DNA from: Parasponia andersonii
Lineage: Eukaryota > Streptophyta > Magnoliopsida > Rosales > Cannabaceae
Direction of reading: 5' to 3'
Length of the DNA stretch: 64,000 nucleotides
NCBI GenBank assembly: GCA_002914805.1
Contig: JXTB01000348.1
Span: forward strand, 336,806 to 400,805
In this document: one piece after another, positions 22,291 through 33,238 of the stretch
Layout: each line of letters opens with the position of its first letter
Position numbering within the stretch: position 1 is the stretch's first letter
The notes under the pieces: generated by a model
Told to the model about the DNA's origin: nothing
Database searches by the model: none
What the model saw: the letters and a program-made list of their open reading frames with translations, nothing else
Translations under genes and position numbers: made by a program

Positions 22291-23132
22291 TATGGGGCCC
22301 ACTCTTAGATCGTGCGCTACGTGGACAGTTAAGTGGCGGAACAGATAGTAGGGGACACACCGTTCGACACGTGTCTAGGAGAGCCGCTTAAAAGCCACAT
22401 AAGTCGCACGTGATACGTCTTGGGCCCATTGGTTGTCGTAGGCCCAAACCAAATCCATCCCAGACCCTGAATGAGTTCAGCCCAATCTAATTCTTACCTC
22501 GATAGTTGGAGGTCAGAAGCCTCGAGGGTCTTCCACCAGAAGACCATTGGGGACAGCGCACCGCTCCAGACCCAGACATGGCATTGAATGTGATCCTGGG
22601 TAGGTATACGCATTAGGCAAATTGTCTCGACAGGATGACAGGTTGTCAAAGTTTCGCCTCTGCCAAACTCGCACCATAAGGGGCGGCAGAAAGCAGATCA
22701 CAATAATGCAAGGGAAATTACGGTAATCACGGCCTGTGATTTCTGAAATAAGTCATGATGAGAAAAAGGTACTCGATCCTGAGATTGAGAGCCGGCAGGT
22801 TCTCGGTTCCAGGATTATATATATATGCCATACATCTCCCCAAAAAGATATATATACAGATAGATAGACAAAAATTATATAAGCAAAAAAAAAAAACTTA
22901 GTCTTTGTTATTCAATCTCGGGAGTAAATATTTGACTTAAGCATCAGAGAGTCTTTGTTTGTGGCCGCCCCCGCCTCTTCGATCCAACGTGAAATCAAAA
23001 ATATTCTAAGATAGCGAGGACACATGGACAGTTAGTAGGAACAGTACCAACAATTTGGACATGTGGACAATTAGTAGAACTAACAACAACAGTTTGAAGA
23101 CACGTGGATAGTTGGTAAGAACAACACCAACA
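22291..23132 (+). repeat. TAT-family 3' LTR (plus orientation)
   Basis: Begins TATGGGGCCCAC after a purine-rich 'aaatagggaaatgtggg' and ends ACACCAACA. It contains a TATA-rich promoter segment (about 22815-22885), the 'cttagtctttgttattcaat' tract and 'gacttaagcatc', all shared with the inverted LTR at 9906-10672 and, more distantly, with the solo LTR at 42260-43283. The right flank is 'actag' (23133-23137). Confidence 0.8.
23020..23132 (+). repeat. Triplicated 40-bp unit at the LTR end
   Basis: Three units start at 23020, 23059 and 23100, each opening 'acac(a/g)tgga.agtt.gtag' and closing in 'ccaacaa' or similar. The inverted left LTR shows only one such unit, so copy number varies between LTRs of this family. 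Confidence 0.75.
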
Positions 23133-23137
23133 ACTAG

Positions 23138-24690
23138 TACTACAGAGCTCAAATAAAAGTAGCAATTTATGGAAAATCTTGATATAATTGGATGTCAACG
23201 AGAATAAATTAAAGCTATTGAAAAAGGAAATTAAAGCGAATAAAATATAGCACTCGAGAGCTGAAACGAACAGACTTGGAAGAGATTAGAATAAATTAAT
23301 TACTTGAGTCACAGGAGTCTCTAGTGTTTTTAATTTGTCACATGAGTTCATTCAAATTGTATATGCTTGAGGCTCATTTATTCGTACGCGTGCATGTGCA
23401 TGAGAATCCTTTGACTTAAGTTATTCACAGGATTATTTACTTTTATGGCATCTTTAGAAAAACAAATTTGAAAAATAGGATGACTTGTGTTTTTTCGGTC
23501 TTGTAGAGTTTTTATTAAAAAAATATTATTTTCTAAAATATATCTAGAAAATATCATTTTTAAAAAAATAATATAAAATGACCAATAATTAGTTTTCAAA
23601 AACTAATAACTAGTAACTAAAACTATTTATAACTAGTAGTTAGTAACCAATTTTCACAAACCGGTAACTAATAACAATTTTAAAAATAATATTTTTTAAA
23701 AAACTTTTAAAAAGTGATGTTTTCTTAATAAAAGCCTTCTGAAAATTGGAAAAAAAAAAAAAAAAAACTAACCTCTGTATTTTTGTATTTCTTTTAATTT
23801 TTATAGGTAAAAAGGTTAGAAACCCTTATATAATTAAGAAGGTTGACTCAATATTGATTAGAGTGATTAATGAAAATGATTAATTGTTTTTTCAGGATTC
23901 AATACTGAATTAATTGAATTAATATTGGAAAATGTTTATTTCATTTTTTTGGTCAAAACTCTATTGTGTTTTTAGAAATACGGAAACCTCTTAAATTTGA
24001 TTTGGTTATTTTTTTAAAAAAAAAATTACAGAAAGCCTCGTAATTGATTTAAATATGAGCTTGCCTTATAACCTAAAAAATTCGGAATGTAAAATGAAAT
24101 GACAAAATTACACTTAGCACAGTAAATTCAGGTTTCTATAATATTATATTATATTTTCATTTTTCGTCAACTTTGTTCGTTTTTTTATTTGTATTTCAAG
24201 AAACAAAGGTTTTTGACAAAAAATGATAAAATGTAGAGATGTGGTTGAGTAACATGAGGAAATTGTGTAAGTGGTTGTGTATTCATATAGAGATGCTCCA
24301 TCCCAATAGATATCATACGCCATCAATGTGGGATTTTTGTTTTAAATCAATAATAGATTTTAAGAAATCATAGATAAGGTTTTTATAACATCTTGGCAAT
24401 AATAAATACGAGAAAACCAAAGAGAAATTGTTTTCTTTTTGGGGGGTGGGTGGGGTGGGTAAAACATTGACCTCGATCAACAAGTTTTTTTGGAGAACTA
24501 CTCCAATATTGTAAGTCAAAAGAATTGAAAGAGGCTTGAAAAATATTAGGCTTGAAAAATATTTGATGTTGTCACTATATAGACTCTTCCTTTCCTAACA
24601 ATCTTGAGTCAACAGTTATATACCTTTTAATCCAAATAATAATAATGATGATGAAAAGAAAGGTAATATTCACAATCTTTTGCCATATTT
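23138..24690. other. AT-rich intergenic sequence with one MITE
   Basis: No supported gene. It holds the fold-back repeat at 23508-23738, several A or T homopolymers (for example 23749-23767) and a G-rich patch near 24440-24460. Short open frames on the minus strand (23378-23599, 24144-24326, 24313-24519) are low-complexity. Confidence 0.65.
23508..23738. mobile_element. Fold-back MITE, copy a
   Basis: Terminal inverted repeats of about 50 bp ('ttttattaaaaaaatatta' at the left against 'taataaaag' read in reverse at the right) enclose a centre rich in 'aactagtaact' and 'ggtaactaataac'. The same arrangement recurs at 28953-29126, 29396-29640 and 52374-52594. No coding capacity. Superfamily not assigned because I could not fix a clean target duplication. 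Confidence 0.55.
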
Positions 24691-24699
24691 AGAGCTAAA

Positions 24700-25453
24700 T
24701 TTGTGATATGACACGATAATACGATTTGAAATGCGCATAAAATTAATGAATTTGGATTTAGTTTAATCGTGTTTGTGTCGTATTCAGATTGGAGATATTG
24801 AACCGTTTAATTAACGGGTCGTATTCAGGTTGAACCCCCTAACATGAAAAATTACCTATTTAATAAACGGATCGTGTCGCGTCATGTCAACCCATTTATA
24901 AACAGCGACATGTCGTATCATAATTTCTAATTTATTTATTTTAAAGAGAAATTTAGGTAGATGACCAATATTTTAAATTTGATTAAGTAGATGTCTACTT
25001 TTAAAATTTTATAGCTGAATGTCTATGTATATATATTTTTATACTTGGTAGATATGTTATCTATCAATTTCAGTATTGAAATGTAATAGGTATATAATTT
25101 TTATACTTAGTATATAAAATTTTACACTTGGTATATAGACATATATACCAAATATTTCTCTATAATATTTGATAAAAGGGGTATTTACTTAAATCAAATT
25201 TAAAATTTGGTCATATTTCTATAAGACTCTTTATTAAACAAGTCGTGTTCACGAGTCATGTCTCATGGTCAATATGATCTCTTTAATAAACAAGTTACAC
25301 AGGTCGTGTTATGTCAACTCGTTTATAAACGGATTATGTTTGTATCATAATTTCTAGCTTATTTATTAAATGAGTCGTGTTTAAATTAAGTATTTATCTA
25401 TTATACATATACATTGATATGACACGAACAATTGACACGAATTGCCAACCCTA
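24700..25453. mobile_element. hAT-like non-autonomous element remnant
   Basis: The right end reads 'gaattgccaaccctag', whose reverse complement TAGGGTTGGCAATTC matches the TIR style of many plant hAT elements. The body is dense in 'cgtgtcatgtcaaccc', 'tttataaac' and 'gtcgtgtt' motifs. A block with 'tcaaccc.tttataaac' and 'gtatcataatttcta' occurs twice (about 24857-24940 and 25280-25368). The left end is not recognisable. A MITE-like insert separates the two blocks. No transposase sequence. Confidence 0.45.
24943..25232. mobile_element. MITE-like insert with about 50-bp inverted ends
   Basis: The left end 'aaagagaaatttaggtaga' with 'gaccaatattttaaatttga' is the imperfect reverse complement of the right end 'tcaaatttaaaatttggtc' with 'atttctataagactcttt'. 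The centre repeats 'tatttttatacttggtata'. It sits inside the hAT-like repeat, so it inserted later. No protein coding. Confidence 0.55.
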
Positions 25454-28400
25454 GACAAGTTTGTTAGATAGTTTAGTTTGTTTGTCAAATAGTCAAATTA
25501 CTTTTCTCGATCCCCTACTGTTGCTGAATTCTTTTTCTTCTTTTTTTTTTGGGTAATTTTTCTTAAAATGAAAAGTCTAATATGCCAAGGAGTGTTATAT
25601 TTGTGCCATAAATGGCATAAAAGTACTTTTTTTTTTTTGCAGCAAAACGACTAAATTATATAAAGTAATAATAAATCCAAAATTTACAAGATTAAAAACA
25701 CTAACTAAAACCCATCTCTAAACTCAACCTTCAAGCCCAAATTTTTTTTCCTTTCCTTTTTTTCCTGAATCTGTATGCTCCCTTCTCTTTCCCAATCTCT
25801 TCCATCAATCTAGAAATTATTCTCTCATGTTTTGATTCCTTTCGTCGATCTTCCCTTTTACTTTCATAGTTATTATTTTTCTATTTTTAATGTGTGATGG
25901 AAAGTTGTCATAGACTCGTATAATATATTTCTATTTGGCTGGAAAGGAATATATGGGCTTTGATCATACCATGCAGTGTGATTGCGAGATTGCTCATGAT
26001 CATTTTAATGGATTACTTTTCTTTTTTGTTTGTTTTTTTTTTAATGGCGACTAAATTGGCTCTTACTATTAAATTTCCACCATTTCATTTTTACGTGGAT
26101 GGTGTTTTCTGGGAATTGAAGGTAGGATGTTTTATGATATATATTTTTTTTCTTTTAACCGTCTGTCTTCTTTTGCCTGCTTTAATTTTTGTTATTCTAA
26201 TGGAAGACTTTCCCACACAATACAAGATTTAGAGAACAATAAATCAAAATATCCCACCAGTAAGTCATAAACGATTACTTACTTTTCATTGGATTAAAAA
26301 AAAAAAAATCTGTGGTATTCGCATGCAAAGCTTTTATTTTATTTTCATATTTCTTTGAATCTTAACATGGGTTGCCTTAATTAAAGTTATCTTTAATAAT
26401 CTTTAAAAATAAAGGTAAAATTTTATTAAACGAAATATTTTGACAAATCATGGTGCCTTAATACCTTACGAGGGGTGCAAATATATCTTCCACATATGTC
26501 AATTAGGGATGACAATATAACTTATGATTATAAACATATTAACGAGGAATGGGAAATGATCAGAGTAAAGAATAATCACCTTGCATATATATGTGGTATA
26601 TACATATGGGCACAAATTCAATAGGAACTTTTTTTTTTGTCCATAGATATTATTTTTCCTAATTAAAATTCATTATGTATATTTTTTTTACGATAAAAGG
26701 TAGAAAGAAAAATGTATTAAATAATAGATTTTTATTTTTATTTTTTTTTCTAACTACTCATATTATAGTAGCCGTTAGATAATAATCCAATGTTTAAAAA
26801 AATATACATATAGATGTAAGTTAAAAAAACGCTATTGGATTGGGAACCACATATATGTATTATAAATTATTATATATTAATATAAATTTAATTTTACATC
26901 GAATAAATTCAAATATCTTATAAACAAATAATGAGCTTAAAGACGTATATGTGCTTATGTATTTGAAATATAGATTTTGAAAACTATTTAATTTATTATT
27001 TTATTTGATGTTATGTTAAATAGGGAAAAGAAACTATGGTTACTTAGTGAATTGGATTATTTCTTTTTTATTTTATCATTATCAATTGATAATAATTAAC
27101 ATGATTTTTTTTACTATTAATTAGTTAATCTCAACATCACTCTTTATATAATATGATAACTAATAGGCAGTCATGTATTATAATTGACCTTCAGAAATAA
27201 GGATGATAATAGGCAATTATCCATAATTCGCACCGTTGTCATTCTTAGAACTAAGACTAATATAGAGGATTGGGCTCATACAAACGAGTCTATTGCCTTC
27301 CAAAAATAAATATATCTATGCATATATATGTATAGTTATATATTAATAAAAAATGATTTTCAGTTTTTTATGCAATATATATATTTATATATATCATATA
27401 TTTTTATGGATACATATATTTAGAAAAACGATTCATGTGTTTTCGACCAAATCTTACGCGTTCTATATACATGGTTAAAATTGAAGTAAAATTGTTGAAT
27501 AAAAATATTTTTTTCTTTAAAATTATATAAAATGAATAAAAAAAAAATTATATATTTGTAAGGCTACCACAATTGAATTCTCGAAAAGTTATTATAATTG
27601 TTTTTTGGTTATTTCTGTGGAGTTAGTCGGTAATTTTTAAGAGCAAAGATGTTTTTCAACTTCAATTTTGACTACATATAGTTCTAGTAAAATTCAATAG
27701 ATAAACACAAATAAAATGTTTTATTTGATACTAATAAAAATTAAGAGTGGATTTTCTTACAAAAAGGTTAGAGGTTAGATGTAAATTTTTTTAATATTAT
27801 CCAAAAAAAAAAAGTCTATTTAGAAAAGAGATGAAAAAAGATGGTCATTTCTTGAAATTAAATGAAAAATGTATGCTATTTGTTGTAAAAACTCATTTCA
27901 AAATTGGGTTAGTCAGAGTTTAAACTGAGGGGAGCTATATTAGCACTCCCATCAGGCATTAAGGGACAACTTTTAAATTCTGTTATTTTTTTAAAAGAAA
28001 TTATATTAAATATTTCCAACCAAAAATCCTTTTAAATTTCCTAAAGTACCCTTTAATACGCCCCTCCTCTCCCTCTCATCGCTTGAAATTATATTATTCT
28101 CTCTTTTTTACTGGGGGGCAAAGTTCTATTGTTCATTAACTCCATTCAACAACGAACAGAATTAATAAGAATTAAGCATGCTAGGTAATTAACTTTGGGA
28201 TTTTTCTCAAGTTATTTCATAGTTTAAATAGATGGGTATTTGCCAATTAAATTGGGATCATTGTAAGATAAATTGCAGCAAACACCAATTCTTCTTTTTT
28301 CGATGTTTGCTACATTCCCAATTCCCAAAAGGGAGTGTACTTGAGAAAATCATAACCATTTTGATGAGCATATGATAGTAACTGATAGTTTGATCATTGA

Positions 28401-28952
28401 TGATTATGAAGGAAACCTCAATAGTGTAAAACCACTACGATCGAAGACACTTGCAAATAACAATTACGAATTTCTAGGTAAAAAGTCTTTAATGAATTCT
28501 TAACGAATGCAAGAAATTAGTAAACACGTTTTACTTGGGATGCCCATTATAAATAGTATCGAGTATAACAGTAATTTAATATTTTAAAATATTTTTAATT
28601 CTAAAATTTATTAGAAAGGGGTGCAATTGTTTGAGGATGGGTACAAAAAAATTCCCCTTAAACTAAATATAACTATCAGTTTTATTCTTCAATATAACAT
28701 TCTGAACATATCAAAATCCAGAATTAACCTTGTGAACAACTTTAAAAGCTTGTGAATGTAAAGACTAATATTGATTTTTCAGACAAAAAAATACAATGGA
28801 TTTAATCAAAAAGAATATACAGGCCAAAATTAAGTAATCTCCCCAAAACAATTGGTGCTGAGTGTTTTTTTTTTTTTAAATTTCTTACACATTTACGTAT
28901 AAAAACCAAAAAAAAAAAAAACTACGGTGGGTCATTTCTTTTTACAATTTTT
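25454..28952. other. AT-rich intergenic sequence, no gene recognised
   Basis: Long AT-rich stretch. A pyrimidine-rich patch at about 25740-25870 looks like a plant 5' leader, and a T-rich open frame follows (25960-26232, hydrophobic, 90 codons), but I recognise no protein in it and T-rich DNA makes such frames by chance. The dispersed repeat partner lies at 26690-26868. Nothing else stands out. Confidence 0.6.
26690..26868. repeat. Dispersed repeat, copy 2 (partner 1844-1985)
   Basis: Shares with 1844-1985 the ordered motifs 'ggtagaaag', 'gttagataataatccaat' and 'attggattgg' followed by 'ccacatatatg'. The two copies are about 25 kb apart and clearly diverged. Confidence 0.4.
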
Positions 28953-29126
28953 GTATCATTTTTCAGAAAAATATTACTTTTAAAAATATTTTATGAAAAT
29001 ATCATTTTGAAAATGATTACTAGTTATTAATTTTTAAAAATTAATGACAGGTTATTAGTTATTATTTTAAAAAGTAATACTTTTACAAAATAAAAATTAA
29101 AAATGATATTTTTCTAAACAATACCA
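28953..29126. mobile_element. Fold-back MITE, copy c
   Basis: Left end 'gtatcatttttcagaaaaat' and right end 'aatgatatttttctaaacaatac' are inverted. The centre has 'attactagttattaattttt' and 'aggttattagttattatttt', as in copies a and b. Confidence 0.45.
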
Positions 29127-29395
29127 AATCTAGAAAAAATTGAACCCACCAAATTTTTTAATTCTGTCAAAAAAAGGCGGTAAAGGACCTAATTTTCTCC
29201 CTTCAAAGCTACCTCGATTATTGTCTCACTTCCTTGATGTTTTGAATTAAGTGTGTTTTTTTAACACTTCATTTTAATAAAAAAATTTCTATTTATTTTT
29301 TGGGACAATTTGGTCTTATATGGTAAAATTTCAAAAAAAATTAAAATTAAAATCTCGGATTTTAAAAGCTTTTGCAAAATTTCGAATTGATTTAA

Positions 29396-29640
29396 AACAT
29401 ATCACTTTTAAAATATTTAGAAAAATATCACTTTTTATAAATTGATAAGGTATTTAAGATAATGGGTCAACAAGTTACTTTGAGGTAACAAGTCTGGTTA
29501 TCTTAAGTAACTTGATTGTTTATCACAATTAACCTCATTGATTTATGTCAAATATATTTGAAAAGTACTAATTTTAAATAAAGGTGGCATTTTTCTATCT
29601 ATTTTTTAAAATGTTATTTTTCTAAATAAAATGTTAAGAA
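29396..29640. mobile_element. Fold-back MITE, diverged copy d
   Basis: Left arm 'atatcacttttaaaatattta' against a right arm with 'aaaatgttatttttctaaat' read in reverse. The centre carries 'acaagttactttgaggtaac' in place of the usual 'actagttat' core, so it is the most diverged of the four copies. Confidence 0.35.
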
Positions 29641-29759
29641 GATAAATTTCTAAATAAATGCTAGAATTTTTCAAAACTTTCTCAATCTTAGATTTTTCAA
29701 TTTTTTCAGACTTTGGACCTTATTTTTTTTTAATAATTAAAGTTCCGTGTATTTTATAC

Positions 29760-30560
29760 TTAGTATATCTACTTATTTTTTATTATTATTATTATTATTT
29801 TTTGTGTTCATGCCGTTCTTCAAATTGGTGCCCTTTTTTTCGATAATTGTTCATTGTTTTCCATTGTTGTTCCCACTTCATCTCTGTTGTTGGGTACACG
29901 GTCGTTTCTTAGGTTGCTGTCGTTACTTTTATTATTATCGTTTTTAAAGTTGATGTCAGTCATTATAGGCAGTTATTATCATCCTTGTGTTGCTATAATG
30001 CTCCAATTTAATGTCTTTTTTTCTTCTTCTTTTTTGAGTTTGCTGTCTTACTTCCAGTTAATATCGTATTTAAGGTTGTCATTTGTTGAGTTGATGTCGT
30101 TCTTTGGTTGTCATCGTTTTTCTTAGTCATGTGGTTTTTTATGTTACTGTCGTTTCATTTCGTTTTTCGTTCGACGTGGCTTTTGTCGTTATCGTTTTCA
30201 CAAGTAATGTACTTATTTTTTATTTTATTGTAGTCCTTTTTTATATTGGTGTCTTTTTTGTTTTTTTTTGTTTTTTTTTGTTTTTTTTTTCTGTTCTTTT
30301 GATTCTGTTGTTTATGTCGTTTTTTATAGAGACTACATAGTTTATTAGATTTTGTCGTTTTTTTTAATTGATATCATATGTTTGAGGCTATATTGTCATA
30401 TACTAAATTGTCATCGTTTTTTCCATTTATTGTTGTTTCATGCAATTATCGTTTTCCAAATTGATGTCCTTTTTTAGGTTTCTATTTGCTTCTATGTATT
30501 ATATTGATTAGTGTCATTTGCCCATTTACTGTCGTTTTGAGGAGGCTATCGTTCTTTCAA
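29760..30560 (+). repeat. T-rich degenerate repeat with recurring 'gtcgtttt'
   Basis: About 800 bp are strongly T-rich on the plus strand, and 'tcgtt' followed by T-rich sequence returns at uneven spacing, for example near 29910, 29922, 29937, 30096, 30112, 30146, 30184, 30317, 30353, 30412, 30447 and 30531, often preceded by 'ttgatgtc' or 'ttgctgtc'. It looks like a decayed minisatellite with a unit of perhaps 15-35 bp. The overlapping hydrophobic open frames (Phe/Leu/Val-rich) are by-products of T-rich sequence. Confidence 0.5.
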
Positions 30561-32565
30561 TTTTAGTTGATCTATTTATTTTTTCTTTTATTAAACTAGT
30601 ATATACTAAATCTTTCAATATACTGATTGGATAGTATATTTAAAAAGAAAAACTTTTAAGATATAAGTTGATTATTTTTTCCTTCTTATCCTACATTAAA
30701 AACGCAATAAATTTTAAGTATTTTTTTTAAAGCTACTCCTCAAAGAAATCATGTAAGTCAGAAATTTTTTTAGAAGAGCTTTCACAGATTAGAGATTCTG
30801 TTACTGTTTTACCCAAATATGCGCAAAAATTATTCTTGGGCAAATAAACTCAATAGCCTACTTTTTTAAAGTCATGCCATATAAACTCATATCTCATATC
30901 TCATGAAAAAAGTTAAACATAGCTCAAATGAAATGGCCGAATTTACAAAATGCCTGACACCTCCGTGAAAACCTCTACCGAAGTGGATTCAAATTGGATG
31001 AGGGAAGCTCAACCATGGCCACCAATCCCACTCTCTTTGTGAACTTCAATCATTCCGAGAAACAAATATATTATTGATTTCAAGATGGCAATCATTGCTG
31101 CTGAGCGACCCACTCGCGTGGAAAGTTATTACTCTATTGACAGGGCAAACGTTGTTTTCGAATATTGAGGCACGTACAAAAGTCCTCTCTAAATGATTAA
31201 TGAAAACTTAAGTCCGTATTTCTTTTAATATTTTGAGATTTGATGGTTCTGTTGTTTAAATAATATTATTATGAGATTAAGAATTTTTAAAATTTAATAT
31301 CTTGAATTGATTTTTTGAAAAATTTTAAATGATAAAATATAATAATATTTTTAAAATTTAAGATGAATAATATGAGTTAATCAAATTTTAATAGAAAATA
31401 TTATTATTTTTTCGTTCTTAAGGTTCTTCAAACAATCTATAGGAAGTGTAAATTTTCAGAATTTCTTAATCTCATAATATTATAGAATTCAAATTTTAAA
31501 ATTTAAATTATAAAATATCTAAATTTTAAGATATATTTTTGCGATTATTTCTTTTTTTATTATAGCTATTTGTGCAAATATTTTACGATCTCCTAAATCC
31601 AATAATGACGGAGATAGTTAGTGCACAGTCCAATAATTTATAGTAGTAATATTGTTCCATAATGAACATCTTTTCGTAGAGCCAAAACTCTACAATTAAT
31701 TGATAGGTGTACCTAAAAAAGGAACTTTTCAACGCAAGTCGGAAAAATATATTGAATTGAAGAAATCAATGTATATTTATAGGTAATTATTATTAGGTAT
31801 TTTACTCCTAGTAGGATTTTATATAATGACCTATTAATAATATTAATTTGAAATCAAGTATTTAAGTCAAATTAAAACACTTACTGAATCTCATTATTTG
31901 CCTAACTCATTTTTCAAAATTAATCTAGAACAATTATTAATTTTTTTAATTTCTTTAGAAGAGTTAAACGGTCGACCTTCCATTTTAACATGGTAATAGT
32001 TATGCCCATGATTAAGTTCATCCTTTGGATCATATTAAATTCTTTTGAGCGGAAGTATTTCACTATATCGGCTCTTCCGGCTTCCAATTGTCTTAATAAG
32101 GATGACTCCACAAACGTTGACCCCTGCTCAATCAATAATGATGGTGTTAGTATGTTCTGAGTTCAATAATTTCTAGCATTAGACAAAGCCTCTAGTTGAA
32201 GCGTTGAACAAAATTCAATCCAAATTAGGGAACAATAAGTGGAGAGTGATTTACATAAATCTTGATGATAGTGGGTGGGTGTCTTGGTGACCGCAGAAAG
32301 TTTAACCTATAGGTGAATCTACTATAGCTAAGTGACCAATCCACGCTCCAAGAGACTGACTACATGACCTTATGGTCACTCAGTAGTAACTAAAGTTACT
32401 TTGTGGTCGATATACTAGCAGCGTGACTGAATAATCCACCATGTGACTATATGATCACGAGTCATTTAGTGAATGACTCTTACTATTTGTGTGACCGAGT
32501 TATCTAGCAAGTATCTGAAGTCATCCCCACCAAGAAACATTTTAACCGAAAATATCAAAACATAC
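30561..32565. other. Intergenic sequence, possible LTR debris
   Basis: No supported gene. A less AT-rich patch at about 30950-31190 is unassigned. On the minus strand near 31715-31800, 'cctataaatatacattg' followed by a pyrimidine-rich leader resembles an LTR or gene promoter, and 31920-32135 holds a 71-codon open frame of unknown nature. Positions 32300-32530 are dense in 'gtgac' and 'gtcac' words. I cannot fix element boundaries. Confidence 0.4.
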
Positions 32566-33219
32566 TGTTGACCAAGGTTTTTGTCAACAATAAATTTAGA
32601 AAAATTGCAAGATGTATCTTGTGTGAAAATGATTAATTAACTAAAGCAAATAAAGAGACAATAATTTTATAGTGGTTCAATCCCAAAAAAGATGATTCTA
32701 CGTTCACTGTTTTTCACTATTTTCTGGAGAATTATAAGAGCTCAAAATTACAATGTGTTGTCCGGAAAGAAGAAGCAAGAGTTAAAAAGGTTTTCTCAAA
32801 AATTCCTCTGCCTCCCAAGATCAGAAAAAGTCCCAAAAAATCCCCCCTGAAACATTGAACTCCCTTTATATAGATGAGGATAGTCCAATGTTTCCCAATT
32901 GTGAGAATGGATAACTGTATAATCGGGCAATACAATTTGAGTAACAATATAACTAGGTAATCACTTAAATGGGATGACTGGTCGATCTTTAAAGAGAAAC
33001 TTTTGTTTCCCTTTCTTTATAGGTTATCCGTTTGACGAAGCGTAGACTAGTCTCCTTTTCATCCTGGTCGCACTTAACTTGTTTAGAGGAAGTTGCACGT
33101 AACTCTTTCGGAAGAGATCGCACTAACTTATGCGGTGGAAGTCGCATGTAACTTTTTCGGAAGAAGTCGCACTTAATCTTACTCATGCGACCTGACATAG
33201 GATTTTAGACCGTACAACA
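32566..33219 (-). repeat. 3' LTR of the minus-strand TAT element
   Basis: 654 bp, from TGTTGACC to CGTACAACA on the plus strand. It matches 39926-40582 over its whole length, including the 'tttatatagatgagg' promoter-like part and repeated 'gtcgcac.taac' words near the U3 end. The U5 edge is a small palindrome, 'tgttgac...gtcaaca'. Confidence 0.9.
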
Positions 33220-33238
33220 ATTGCCCTCCAACTCCATT
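33220..33238 (-). other. Polypurine tract of the TAT element
   Basis: Read on the minus strand the bases directly before the LTR are 'ggagttggagggcaat', purine-rich, in the place where the plus-strand primer of an LTR element lies. Confidence 0.55.

Larger units (their letters stand above)
9906..23132 (+). mobile_element. TAT-lineage Ty3/gypsy retrotransposon fossil with inverted LTRs
   Basis: Parts in order: inverted LTR (9906-10672), pol pieces (10673-11064 and 14074-16881) separated by a nested LTR insertion, a 112-bp tandem array (17030-18012), a minus-strand extra ORF (19095-21905) and a 3' LTR in plus orientation (22291-23132). The TAT lineage is supported by the two RNase H-like domains, the tandem repeats downstream of pol, and the antisense extra ORF before the 3' LTR, all known for this lineage. 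I see no gag or protease. The element is broken, with well over ten breaks, and looks old. Flanks are 'actgg' on the left and 'actag' on the right, a possible worn 5-bp target duplication around the whole composite. Confidence 0.8.

Noticed and set aside
25960-26232. 90-codon hydrophobic plus-strand frame
   Set aside because: Phe/Leu/Ile-rich product of T-rich DNA with no recognisable motif or splice context.
29658-30340. Overlapping Phe/Leu/Val-rich frames resembling membrane proteins
   Set aside because: They arise from the T-rich degenerate repeat; several frames are open at once, as expected of low-complexity sequence.
31920-32135. 71-codon minus-strand frame (MIEQGSTF...) as a possible gene
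   Set aside because: No family recognised, no partner exons, and the neighbourhood looks like repeat debris.
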